From Trichopria drosophilae (lineage: Eukaryota > Arthropoda > Insecta > Hymenoptera > Diapriidae): 64,000 bases of DNA. The stretch covers positions 21,984,001 to 22,048,000 of the forward strand of contig CM059583.1 in assembly GCA_030407085.1 (NCBI GenBank), written 5' to 3'. This document shows positions 1-10,989 of the stretch, in pieces. Every line of letters begins with the position of its first letter. The first letter of the stretch is position 1. Made by a program: the position numbers and the translations under genes. The notes under the pieces were generated by a model. That model was not told where the DNA came from. It made no database searches and saw only the letters and a list, made by a program, of their open reading frames with translations.

Positions 1-600
1 TGGAATAGTTGTAGTTCTATCATTTAAGTTTAAATTCATAATTCTCATCATTTAACATCGTTATGACTATGAATTCATATTAAAAATATAACTCTGCAAT
101 AAGCATAATTTAATACCAAAAAATAGTACTGACCAATTAGTATAGTATCAGTAAGTTTCTATTTTTTGTTTAGTATTTGTTTATTTTAAACGCATTAACC
201 GCTTTGTCATGAGCGCCGTGGTATGTTCAAAATTGGCTATAATTTATTTAGTACATTCATTTTTTTTTAAAAAGTGCATGACAATTAGTTCAACTGTTGA
301 ATTCAAAGATCATTTCTTATGATGACAGAATTGGCAGTCAGTATTGTTCTCAGTTCTGATATATTCGAATATTATTGCTTAAATAGAATACAGTACTGGG
401 TAACAGCACTGGTTCAGCCATTTAGCGGTATTATTACCAGTACTGATTCACTGCTGGCAAACAGTATGCCATCAGTACTTTATCGCAATTATTGCCAGTA
501 GTAATTCCTAACGAATAATCGGCTCTGACTGCTAGTACTGGGTCAGTATCTCGCAGGAGTTTTACTCCGCCCATTTCTACTTAGGTAGCGCACGTTGTAA
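1..600. repeat. CAGTACTG-rich dispersed repeat, degenerate copy
   Basis: The palindromic octamer CAGTACTG and one-base variants recur every few tens of bases, densest at 330-560. The right end, from the GTACTGGGTCAGTATCT run at about 533-600, resembles the right end of the block at 6480-6900, where a matching run ends in CCATTTCTRC. It is probably a degenerate member of the family that forms the satellite at 2765-3945. The short open frame inside it is not a credible gene. The left boundary lies outside the window or is lost in AT-rich sequence. Confidence 0.5.
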
Positions 601-859
601 ACTATTCTGTTTTTGTTTTTAATTACGTCTGAAAATTTTACGCATAAATAAACATTGAGATCATGACAGGACCAAACGTAAATAAAAATTACTACACAGA
701 TACTTCATATTAGGCAGTTCATCCTAGTATTAAGGCGATTAAAAAATCCTGTTGTGTCTTAGAAAATCGACCTTCCTAAACTCCCGCGGTAGTTTTAACG
801 TTGAAACACCAGTTTTTTTTTCTGAAAACATCGATCGTCCTCATAACGAAAAAAGTGCT

Positions 860-1510
860 TGGAGACCTAGCTAAAAATGTCTGAGCAGCTGGGCGCGATC
901 GGCCGACGGTTTCTTTTTGTCTCTCAGTCCGGCGCACATTCCGCCGGCTCGAGACTGTGCGCACTATTTTGTCACGCTCGGTTTACCGAATTTAACGTCG
1001 TTTCAGCGAATTTAATTCGCCGCCGTGGTATTACGTGCCTTCCTTTCAGGCTCGAGTACAAGACGAGAGGATTCGGAGGCTGCCTTTGCGCCCACCTATA
1101 CAAGGTACGTGTTTTGCTGCCGGCTAGGGTTCCGAGACAACGAACCAACCGCCTACAGGCTAACCTTACCCTAAGGGTGCGTCAGTAGTGCAAGTGCGCA
1201 CAAGTGAGAGAGAGATAGACATATAGAGAGGGATGGGTCGTCAACGAGCGAGAGGGGCCCTTGGCGACGCTACGAGCGGCGCTTGTGTTTCCTACGGTTT
1301 AATTGGGCGCGAAATCATTTCCGATGCAATGCGCGGATGCAGCCGTCAAGTAATCATCGTAAAAGCACCCTCGAAAAGACTATACGCGATCGATGTGAGC
1401 TTAATTATTATCAGTGCACCGTACACCACCTTCGTACCGCCCTCCTCTAGAAGCGCCGCCTAGAGAACGACTCGAACGAGATAACCCAACGTCGAGGTTA
1501 AGCACCTCGA
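860..1510. promoter_or_regulatory. GC/CpG-rich island, promoter-like
   Basis: A sharply bounded CpG-rich block sits in AT-rich flanks, with many CGCG, GGCGC and TCGAG runs. A GAGA-type tract (gagagagagatag) lies near 1206-1230. Open frames on both strands (a 103-residue one at 877-1188 plus and a 76-residue one at 1233-1463 plus) are what GC-rich DNA gives by chance, and I recognise no domain in them. It could be an alternative promoter with a 5' exon, or an enhancer. The composition is directly visible; the function is inferred. Confidence 0.35.
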
Positions 1511-1853
1511 AATGCAAAAAATGGACCGTTGTATTTGCGGTTTCTAATTACTCGAAGAGCCTATGCTTTTGTCTTTTTCGTGTCTGACTACAACACGTGA
1601 TATGGGATAAATGCACATGCCTTCTAATCAAAAAGTTCCTGGAATTTAATATTTAATAATGCATGCTTCTTTGTTGTCTTATGATTTTACAACGTTGTTT
1701 TCTTCTCTTTGGTGTACCTGTCGTAATAATAAGGCAAGGGAGCTAGTAAGTGCATACACATTTCATATGTCAACCTTAGAGGTCCACCTTTAAAAGAAGT
1801 CGATTTTGCTACAATTCTACAAAAATTGGTACGCGAGAGGCTTATAAATTTAT
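1511..1853. other. AT-rich spacer, nothing recognised
   Basis: I see no credible coding frame, repeat or RNA feature before the TTAA element begins. Confidence 0.4.
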
Positions 1854-2553
1854 TTAACTCCTTGACTGACACGAGAATTTCACAAAAAATGCCGAAATGA
1901 CAAAAAATAATTTGTTACATTTTACTTTAACTTGGTGTATAGGGGTATTTTGGGACGCTGATTACGAATCTGAAGTCAGATTTTTAAAATTCAAAATGGC
2001 GGATTCAATATGGCGGACAAATTTTCCAAATTCCAACCATTTCGCATGAAATATGTTACTCGGGATTGTTTGGAGTCGCTGATTACAAACCTGAAGTCAG
2101 ATTTTGATGATTCAAAATGGCGGACAAATTTTCTAAATTCCAATCATTTCACTTGATATTTGTAACTCTGGGGTTTTCGGGATCGCTGATTACTAATTTC
2201 AAGTTGCGAACCCGAAAACCTCGGAGTACAAATTCCAAACGATTTTATAAACTTTTTATGCATAAATTGATTGAACACAATGCCATACTTCATGACTAAG
2301 ATTTTGCAGAAATTGTGAAAACTACCTTCTTTGTGGATTTATATATTTTTTTTAACACAGCGATTATAAAAATGGACAACGCCATCGTATTCAGTACACC
2401 TTAGACTATCTAAAAATGGATTTGGTTTTATTTTACATAAATTCCAGAATTTGTTAGTATACTTTATATCACGACAAAGATTTGCCTTTTTCTGGCATTC
2501 TGGGAAAAGTCCAAAATGACAAAGATCTTTGTTATTGACAGTCAAGGGGTTAA
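1854..2553. mobile_element. TTAA-bounded non-autonomous DNA element, piggyBac-like ends
   Basis: The 700 bp segment begins TTAACTCCTTGACTGAC and ends with the inverted form GTCAGTCAAGGAGTTAA in near-identical shape (GACAGTCAAGGGGTTAA), so 15 of 17 terminal bases agree. TTAA at both edges plus CCC/GGG-type tips fits the piggyBac superfamily, which inserts at TTAA. No transposase frame is present, so it is a MITE-like derivative. The left half holds two plus-strand copies of the GGCGGA module (about 1954-2030 and 2070-2145) and a partial third (2165-2220). The right half, 2237-2553, matches 38905-39224 over about 315 bp, which shows this is a repeated family. A palindrome, ACAAAGATCTTTGT, lies just inside the right end. 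Confidence 0.75.
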
Positions 2554-2764
2554 GTATCAAATTGCTAAAAGAAAAACGCACCTGAAAACATAACGGTCAA
2601 CAGCTGTAATGAATTTATTATTGGTAGGTGTTGAATATAGTCATTAGCCTAAGTGGCTTCGGCAAATGTCTTTTGGATGCTTTTCTCAAATCGCCACATA
2701 TCCACTTTTTTGAGACCATGTATACATTCGTCGTGTGATGCACTGATCGCGTCGAAATACAACT

Positions 2765-3945
2765 ACAGTACTTATATCCAGTAACTATAAATCACAATTA
2801 ATTAGTACAAGGAACGATACCGCTAATATATCGGGCAAATGTATCGCAGGATGACTCAGTATATATAGCCAGTACTGTATTGGGTATTAAATTAATACTG
2901 ACTGACTATAAAAATCAGTCACCGATATAATTCCAGTACTGTCATCAGTAAGAAATAATTTCTGACCGTGGGTGTACGTCTGTGCTGTCCAGTGGGAGTA
3001 GCCAATGCTGTATTCGGTGTTAAATCAGTACTGACTGACTGAAAAAATCAGCACTGACACAATTCGACTGCCAGCACTGCTACAATACCCTTATCCAGTA
3101 TTATTTATGGCAATGAATCAGTGCTAGTAACGATACCGCTAATGTATCGTATGGATGTATTGTAGTACTGATCCAGTACGCATAGCCAGTACTATTTTCG
3201 GTATTAAACAAATACTGACTTACTGTACAATTCAGTGACTGACGCAATTCTGACTTCCAGCGATGTGATCAGTAAGAAATAACTTCAGAGCGTGGGAGTA
3301 CGTCGGTGCTGACCAGTGGGAGTAGCCAATGATGTATTCAGTGTTAAATCAGCACTGACTGACTGAAAAAATCAACACTGACACAATTCGACTGCCAGCA
3401 CTGCTACAATACCCATATCCAGTATTATTTATGGCAATGAATCAGTGCTAGTAACGATACCGCTAATGTCTCGTATGGATGTATCGTAATACTGCTCCAG
3501 TAGTACTGTATTCGGTATTAAACGAACACTGACTGACTATACAAATCTGTCACTGACGCACTTCTGACTTTCAGTATTGTCATCAGTGAGAAATAACTTC
3601 TGACCATGGAAGTACGTCTGTGCTGTTTAGTGGAAGTAACTAATGCTGTATTCGGTGTTAAATGAGTACTGATTGACTGAAAAAATCAGTACTGACACAC
3701 TTCGACACCCAGCATTGCTACAGTACCCATATTCAGTATTGTGTATGGCAATGGATAAGTGCTAGTAACGATACCATTAATGTCTCGTATGGATGTATCG
3801 TAGTACTGATCCCGTATACATAGCCAGTACTGTATTCGGTATTATACGAATACTGACTTACTGTACAAATCAGTCACTGATGAAATTGTGACTTTCAGTA
3901 CTGTGATTAGTAAGAAATAACGCGTGACCGCCGGAGTACTTCAGT
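2765..3945. repeat. Tandem satellite, ~318 bp unit, about 3.6 copies
   Basis: The landmark GTAACGATACCGCTAATGT or a close variant starts at 2811, 3127, 3451 and 3765, giving periods of 316, 324 and 314 bp. Long stretches between landmarks are nearly identical. Each unit is a dimer: a half centred on TGTATTCGGTATTAAAC and a half centred on TGTATTCGGTGTTAAATC, each followed by ACTGACTGACT, with half-spacings alternating near 183 and 141 bp. CAGTACTG and CAGCACTG boxes punctuate both halves. It is a higher-order array built from a shorter ancestral monomer. No coding frame is kept. Confidence 0.85.
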
Positions 3946-4500
3946 ATCAACACAATATTAATTACCAGGAGTATTTTTAGACAAAAAAAAAATTACCGAC
4001 TGCTGAGTTAGTACTGATTTAGTACCGCTCGCCAGTAATATTAAGTTATAAAATGGTTCTTGCTCTTAGTAAAAATATCGAAGATGTGCTGAAATTTACT
4101 ACCGTGAACTGTAAATACTCTTAGTCAAAATTAAATCAGTAGTGACAAATCGATCGTCGCAGCATTCTTTTAGTAAGGGCAATAGGATTGAATCAGTTAC
4201 GGTTCCGCACTGTTTTTCCGAGATTTCAGCCAGTACTAATCGGGTATTAAATGCAACATAACTGGATTAACACTTCTGAAACTAACATGCGGTACTGCCA
4301 CCGCATTTATTTTTTGCTAAACTTCATATGTGACGAAAGTGCTACTGAGCGATAGTAATAATTCCTGCAATCAGTATAGCAAAATCACCTGTCAGTACTG
4401 GCAAGCGATATTAAAGACCGGCAACCGCAGTACTACAATGTGCTACTGATTTCCGGAGAGTAGTACTGAAACTGTGGCGTAATAGGTCAGTACCATGTGG
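3946..4500. repeat. Degenerate flank of the CAGTACTG satellite
   Basis: AGTACTG, CAGTACT and GGTATTAAA boxes continue without a clear period, for example near 4005-4035, 4225-4260 and 4395-4500. This looks like decayed satellite or the arm of a larger element that contained it. Confidence 0.5.
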
Positions 4501-5640
4501 TTGGTTGTTTTCTTCTTATTTCTACCAGGCTCACAAAATGTGATTGAAATATGTGATGGACTAATTAATATAGTACAGTCTCCATATATTTACCCACTCG
4601 GTTCCTCGCTTTCCCCTCTGCTCCCATTATATTTACCAAAAGAAGGAGAGCACCGTTTCTCCAACTCTCCTCAGTGGCATAATGTTCGTGACGTCATAGC
4701 AGGCCCTTCCAGAGGCTCTAGCCCGCAAGGTGGGAAAAAAGATCGGCGACAGGCCAATATAATGAGACGGAACCGTGCAAATATGCTGGAACGTACATGT
4801 AGCGAGACGCAAATATACCCGGACTCTACTGTAGTTATATTTTTGCTGAGTGTTTAACAGTGACTACCTATAATAACGTAAGGAATTTTTATTTTTATAT
4901 TATATTATGTGTTTATATACATATGCAATTTCAAGTTCCTTCATTCTCTTGTCTGCTCTCACATATCAATTGTTTAGACTTTCAAGCTCTCAAGTCAGTC
5001 TTAGTGCAACCTTTGCTTAATAAACATATTGAAGTTTTATAAAATACTTCAATATAATAATAAGTATGACGCGTGTATGTTGTGATTGTTTATTGATAAG
5101 ATTTTTAATTATTACTGAATGAAATTTTGTTAATGCAAATCATCATGGATTTGACAATGTCGCTGTAAGAACGTGGTTGTTCAGCAGCACCGAAAATAAG
5201 ATTTTCAATATTAAAAACTTGCGATAATGGTAATGATATCGTAAAAAAGTGTTGAAAAATGAATTTGTTTAATTACCCGGTTAGTTCTAATGTACATTAA
5301 AAACGTATATCATTTTTTTATAAATATACCTTTAAAAACATAAAGTTCATAGCTTTTTTCTCACTTTTTATAAGAGCATAAATATAAAAAAATAAATGCA
5401 GTTAGTGTGTCTTTAATCATTATGTTTAGTCTTTTCATATGTAAAATATTAATAGTTCCATAGAATAGGTATAAGGTAGAAAATTGTTCCTCTTTTTATA
5501 AGAAATAAACGTTCAACTTTTCCTTCCGCAATTCCTAATAAAACAAAAAATTCGTAATTCTAGTGACAGTTTTCTCACTCAAGTTTCCGATAAATTTCAG
5601 GTAGAATTACATAACACGAGAAGGTAATAAAATCCCTTTA
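4501..5640. other. Mixed spacer with a short GC-richer patch
   Basis: A 120-residue plus frame at 4495-4857 begins in the satellite flank and shows no recognisable domain; it is probably fortuitous. The patch 4600-4830 is GC-richer and contains a perfect TGACGTCA (CRE/AP-1-type octamer) at 4689-4696. The rest, to 5640, is AT-rich with nothing else recognised. Confidence 0.3.
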
Positions 5641-5649
5641 ACAATAAAA

Positions 5650-6290
5650 CGAACTAAGGCTGCTATTTCCTTCCATAACGTGCTAACGCGTAGCCGCGTC
5701 GGTTAATCATCGACTCGTTTCGCGCTCGCAAGGCCAACACACGTCCTCTCCAACTTAATCACCCTCTTTTTTCCCGTGCAACCCCTTGTTTCCGACACGT
5801 TTCATCACCCTCGACCCTTCGGTGGGTGGGTTGCGAGGGGTTTGGGGGGGTTTGGGTCGTCGTTCTACAGCCGCGGCTCCAGACGTCTCTAGATGTCTCC
5901 AGGCACCGTACCCTGAGTACCGGGCGAAAGTACAGCACGGCGTTCACGAACACAATGGGTTTTAGCTGCAGCTAACGAGATAACTGATCGATACGGAAGT
6001 GAGACTCGAGGACACAATGCCGATACATATTTCGTACTTGTTATCGTGAACGACGAAAGAAAGGAGGTAAAATTCAAAACCGCGCGCCTTCTTCGGAAAA
6101 GCACAATGCTTACGGCCAATTGGAAGCTGTCCGCGAATCTTGAAAGATTTATCGTCGAGTTATTGGAAAAATATAATGAGGGTGTTAGCTTTGTTAGGGG
6201 CAAAATGATCGTGACGTATCTTTCAGAAAAAAATCGACTTAAAGATAATGGTGGCATTCTGGAGGTGTCAGGCAATTTACCCAAGTGACT
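5650..6290. promoter_or_regulatory. GC-rich island with overlapping open frames
   Basis: CpG-rich sequence begins abruptly at about 5650 (GCGTAGCCGCGTCGG) and fades by 6290. Both strands are open: minus 5889-6284 and plus 5917-6288. It may be a promoter or enhancer island or an unrecognised exon. It is distinct in composition from several kilobases on either side. Confidence 0.3.
5917..6288 (+). CDS. Doubtful hypothetical open frame in GC island
   Basis: The frame stays open for 124 codons between an in-frame stop near 5914 and a TGA at 6286. There is an internal ATG at 6106, while the apparent start near 6046 is GTG. The predicted product is charged and balanced in composition, with segments such as FIVELLEKYNEGVSF that could form an amphipathic helix. 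I recognise no domain. I see no convincing splice site pair, and the opposite strand is equally open over the same bases, which argues against real coding. It could be an exon of an unknown gene; I consider chance more likely. Confidence 0.15.
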   Translation, partial: VPGESTARRSRTQWVLAAANEITDRYGSETRGHNADTYFVLVIVNDERKEVKFKTARLLRKSTMLTANWKLSANLERFIVELLEKYNEGVSFVRGKMIVTYLSEKNRLKDNGGILEVSGNLPK

Positions 6291-6479
6291 TGAACTTCAA
6301 GAGTTTACTAGGCGCGTTCTTTTTTAGATATTTCGGGGGAAATTCGTTACACTTGCTCATTTTTGGCTACTGCACTCGTAAAATATTTCATTTTTTTCGA
6401 CAATGGATTCCTGATATTCTCCAAAATAATTGTAATCTGTGTGACTTACTGTGACAACCTCTCGTCATTTTTTATTGAA

Positions 6480-6900
6480 AACTCTAGTATAAGTTAGTAT
6501 TGGGTTAGTACTTATTTGATCCTTTAGTCAGTACTGATTTAATACCAAATGTAGTACTGGTTCAATGTACTGGGTGTGTACTGACGTACTCCGATGCTTA
6601 GGTATTATTTTTTTTTTATATAAATACTGGAAGTCAGTATTGTGCTCATAATAATTTGCACCGTCAGGCAGTATTCGGTTAATAGCGATTAATGTACTGA
6701 CTATCTATACTGACTTGGCGATATTATTAGCATTATTGATTTATTGTCGCAACGTGTACCGGATACCAGTAATGGATCGTCTGCTCATCGGTTTATTGCC
6801 AGTACTGATCCATTTTCCGTTAATCGTTACTGGCTGCCAGTATTGGGTTAGTATCTTTCCGAGGTTTTGCTATATCCATTTCTGCCTGGGGGATAACTGC
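6480..6900. repeat. CAGTACTG-rich dispersed repeat, second block
   Basis: Dense AGTACTG boxes (near 6525, 6555, 6575, 6800) are followed by GTATTGGGTTAGTATCT and a CCATTTCTGCCT tail. That tail parallels 533-600, so the block is homologous to the first block. The element may be bounded near 6480 and 6900. Confidence 0.5.
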
Positions 6901-8299
6901 CTTGCTGAAAATCAAAATTCGGCTCGACAAGTTTGTTTTTCAGAAAATGTGACACATTTTGTTTCAATTACGTCTTTTTCATAACTTCTCGGAACTTCTG
7001 ACAAACAAAATATCCTCACAATGTAAAGAATTTTCCTACATCTTTTACCGTAGGCATCATAGCATTTATTTTAACTACATTTAGATGTAATAACAAAAAA
7101 TCGACAAAAATTGTTTTGGGCCTCATTAATTCTTTATAAATTGATTGCTGTAAGTGACTTTTTTATTTTTAATCTAATTGACTTATCGTTCAATCCACAT
7201 GTAATTTTTTTTTAAATCGTGAAAAAATCTTGCTGACAAATGTTTGTTACGATTCATCCAAAATTGCAGGAGGAGATGCGTATTTGTAGATACATTGTGA
7301 ATGATATTTGCTTAAATAAATTTTGTCGGTAGTAACCTTTTATTGCCGCGACAAATTGCTCACTATTTCCAAATGTAAGACGTAAATTTATCTGATATTT
7401 GTATAATTATTTATGAAACCAAATGTTTATCTGTACATCAATATTTTTGGACTTTTGTAATTGTAAATTTTTTGTTTAGTATATGGATATTTTTAAAATT
7501 TTTCTAGTCCATTATTAGACTGTGCAGAAATTGCTATTTCTACAATGTAGAAAAAGGTGTTAAGTACCCAATGAAAAGTTCAAAAGCACATGACGAACAA
7601 TAGCAATCGCAAAAAACAGGCTATTTTATTCCCAAAGAATTGGTTGTTTCCGGTCAATGCGTGACAATAGTTGTTCAGTTTCAATTTTCAGAGGTAAACA
7701 TAAATTTTGTTATTTGTACTGTACATTAAAAAATTGCTACGAATTCATTTATTAATCTTGTTTACTAAGAGAATTTTAGGAGTTACAGTAGTATGAGATT
7801 TAAAAAACGCATACTTTTTTTACCCATTTAAATAGTCTGTGCAATAAAACTGTGCGCATGTGCACATTGAGACATATCGCAAATATTTTTTGAGTTACAG
7901 CTATCTGAATACCACCCGCTTATAGGCTCAAAATTGTTCAAATTAAACTTTAAACGCGTTTTTGTAAAAACTCCATTTTTCGAATTTATTACAGTTACAA
8001 TTCAAAGACAAAGCAACTGATCGATTTGAGTTTTAGTGCATGTTTATTAATTTGTTTCCCAAAAATATGAATTTCCAGATTTCCAATTTCGGATAATAAC
8101 AATTTATATTAGCAGGGTCAGAATTATTCAATTTTCTCGTCAAATTTCAAGCTTTTTGTAACAAATCCCCTTAAATCTGTACAATAATAGTACAGTTTTA
8201 TTCAACATATTAGATTGTCTTTATCTTAAACAAGTTGTTGGGTACTTTTAAGCAATAATTAAAAAAAACAAACATGGTTCAAAAATTTGGAGAGGTGAT
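6901..8299. other. AT-rich spacer, nothing recognised
   Basis: AT-rich throughout with homopolymer runs. I find no coding frame, RNA gene or clear repeat. Confidence 0.4.
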
Positions 8300-8468
8300 G
8301 TAATATGAATCATAAATGAACCTTTAAGAATGTTTCGACTCTGATATGAGTCCTTTTCAATGCTAATCCTTTATAAATATTAAATAAAAAAAAAATAAAA
8401 AAATAACCTTGAAGAGGACTCATATCCGAGTCAAACGTTGCCAAATATTTATTTATTATTTATATTAC
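8300..8468. repeat. Inverted repeat with ~60 bp arms
   Basis: The left arm (about 8300-8361) contains GACTCTGATATGAGTCC. The right arm (about 8407-8468), read on the minus strand, contains GACTCGGATATGAGTCC. Similarity extends outward through a TAATATRAAT segment. The loop is a ~45 bp A/T-rich stretch. The GC-containing core makes this more than AT-rich coincidence. It is probably a small foldback or MITE remnant. Confidence 0.6.
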
Positions 8469-9752
8469 GAAAACCTTCCAATTATTGACCCTTGTTTGTA
8501 TTTTTGTCTTCTTCTAATTTTTAAATTGTTATCAAACTCAACCATTTTTAATTTCTATTCTTTATGTGACCGAAAAACACCAAGACTATTTAAGAATATA
8601 TTAATTTATAAATCAGTCGAAAATTAAAACATTATCAAACAATTATAATGGTTACTAATATGCAGTATATTTACTAGAATACGACTTTGAAATCAGAAAA
8701 ACAGATTTTTAACGTCGATTTTTGCATGTAATAAAATAAATTATTCGGTATTTCCCAATGGATTCGTTGCGAACAAATAAGCATTTACAGGTTGCAAAAT
8801 CATTATAGGTGCATCATTTACTTATTTATGTTCATGGAAATCTCACGGGAATTACCTATAGTAAATAATAATTAATTAGGGATTTCAAGTTTTAAGTTCA
8901 ACCTTTCTTACTTTGGCACGATATAATTAGAAATATTTTTTCGACATTTTTTTTATATCAACAACCCACAATGTAAAAATAATTCTCTTTCCATCAGAAA
9001 AGAAAAACCATATCATTTAATCCAACTATTGATATCTGTAGGAAATTTCATTGTATCGAAAGGGCCTTCGGGCTATTTAAGTAGTTCCTAATGTCCTTTT
9101 AATTCGATTTTTTTAAAATGAATGTAGTCAATTTAAAAAGGAGGATGCCCATGGATATACGTGATTCTCGCTTCAGTCGAAACCTCCGAAATTGATATAT
9201 TCCGTTAGAGTATGCTCCATTTGGAAATAACTCAATTATTAGACAAGAATAGTGCATTTAATATAAAAAGGAAGCAAATAGAGTTCCGAGCATATATATG
9301 CACACTTGATCCAGCTCACATACAGATGCATAAAGCGCACCAGCGAGCTCGTATTCATAGGCGCGGACATGGTCCATTTTTAAAAAGTATTAAATCAAAA
9401 TCAATATTGACCAAATTATTGCATGGTTTTTTACATTATTTTTTAATAATACAATATCGTGAATGTTATTAAATTTTATCACATTATTATGATCAAAAAG
9501 TAAGTGGGTGCAGCTCAGGAGACTTTACCCAACATGATATCAAAATATGGAGGGTCATTATGCGGACATCATAAACGGCAACTATGAGTATTTATGTAAA
9601 ACATTTTGCCGTTAAATATAATGTATGAAGAATTTCGTTACGACCTCCAATTATCGCGTTTTATCACAATAAAAATGGTACAACAAAAATATACTTGAAA
9701 TATTATAATATATAATACTGCAATGGACAAGTTTTAACACTAGTAGCCTATC
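8469..9752. other. AT-rich spacer, nothing recognised
   Basis: No supported gene or repeat. The 86-residue frame at 9212-9472 has low-complexity composition and no visible domain. Confidence 0.4.
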
Positions 9753-10214
9753 CCAAATAGCACGGTTTATTCCACCAATATTCCTGGCATATTCCTTTGC
9801 AATATTGGGAATATTCCAAAGTAATGTTCCATCAATAATCTAGGAATATTGAAATGCCCTACGTTTGGAATATTCCTGTGCAATATATTGCAGGAACATT
9901 AAAATTAACAAAGAATTTATCCATTTTTGGTTCTATTAATATTAAATAAACTAAAAAAAATATATCACGAGTGGAACTCGAACCCTAGGCCGAAACACAT
10001 GCTCAGAACCACTCAAGCACACATCCAATTGAAATAATTTACAAGCATAAGCATTATCAGTTACCTCGATTTAATTAAAAAAAAAGTTCATGTCTATAAA
10101 GTGTTTTATCGAATTAAAAATTCCTAGAATATTCCCGGAATATTACTTTGGAATATTCCCAATGCTCCAAAGGAATATTCCAGGAATATTGATGGAATAA
10201 AGCGTGCTATTTGG
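9753..10214. mobile_element. Palindromic MITE with GGAATATTCC subrepeats
   Basis: The 462 bp element starts CCAAATAGCACG and ends with its exact inverse CGTGCTATTTGG. The inverted arms continue for about 80-90 bp through repeated AATATTCC / GGAATATT boxes (left 9753-9900, right 10120-10214). The tetranucleotide TATC lies immediately outside both ends (9749-9752 and 10215-10218), a plausible 4 bp target duplication. There is no transposase frame. The middle contains a tRNA-like segment on the minus strand. Its superfamily is not assignable by eye. Confidence 0.8.
9965..10030 (-). other. tRNA-like A-box/B-box segment inside the MITE
   Basis: On the minus strand a GCTTGAGTGGTT run (A-box-like) is followed about 30 bp later by GGGTTCGAGTTCC, close to the pol III B-box GGTTCGANTCC. 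The order and spacing suit a tRNA-derived internal promoter. I cannot draw a complete cloverleaf or acceptor stem, so this is a tRNA relic or SINE-type head rather than a working tRNA gene. Confidence 0.35.
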
Positions 10215-10588
10215 TATCTTTAAACACTTTAATTTTACCTATTCTTTCTTATCTACCTTCTTCTATAAAAATTTTGAAACAAACAGTATGTTCTCATGAT
10301 GCAAAAGTCATTTGCAACCATTCAGTAAAAGCTTTTACGTATGGAACTGATATCGTGTGTTAATTCCGTTTGGCTGTATTAACTTACATGTGCACCATTT
10401 TCTTAAGGTTCATTTCTAGGTCATATTCAAAGTCATAATCTGATGTGTAACTTTCCGCTGTTTCAAAATCTCCGAAAGAGTTTTTTCTGTTGAAAAAATC
10501 AATGTCACCTTGAAATGACCTTTGAATATAGATGAAGGTCAAATTCAGTAGGAATATTAAAGCGAAAGGGAATAATACTAATAATAAT

Positions 10589-10989
10589 AGATGGTTTTTA
10601 TTTGGACATGTTGGGTTCCATTAATTAATTTTTTGGTCCTCGTTTGTCACCAGATTTGGTGCCCGTTGTGGGCCTTAAGCTCAATTAATAGAAAGGAGTC
10701 TATATATTTAGAAAAATTAATTTATCGTCAGAGGAAAGAAATGTTATCTATTGAAAATAAATAGAATCTCATTTTGTGACGTTTCATCCCGGTCTGTACC
10801 CCCCGGAATCACCATCAAGGCTTTGCGATACAGAGCTGCCTTGTACGTCTACATTAGAAAATATATTTAGAAAAATTAATTTATAGCACTTCTGTCTATT
10901 AATTAAGGTTAAAGTCCACACGAGCACCAAACAAACGAGGTCCAAAAAATTAATTAATGGACCCAAACATGTCCAAGTAAAAAACATCT
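10589..10989. mobile_element. Foldback/MITE with ~120 bp inverted arms
   Basis: The left arm starts AGATGGTTTTTATTTGGACA and the right arm, inverted, reads AGATGTTTTTTACTTGGACA. Both continue through CCATTAATTAATTTTTTGG, CCTCGTTTGT, GGTGCCCGT/GGTGCTCGT and AATTAATAGA. The arms span about 10589-10720 and 10870-10989. A second, direct repeat, ATTTAGAAAAATTAATTTAT, occurs at about 10706 and 10864, so the interior also has a duplication. No coding capacity. Confidence 0.75.

Noticed and set aside
4495..4857. 120-residue frame starting with a hydrophobic stretch that resembles a signal peptide
   Set aside because: The start lies in satellite flank, no downstream domain or splice signals are convincing, and composition changes part-way.
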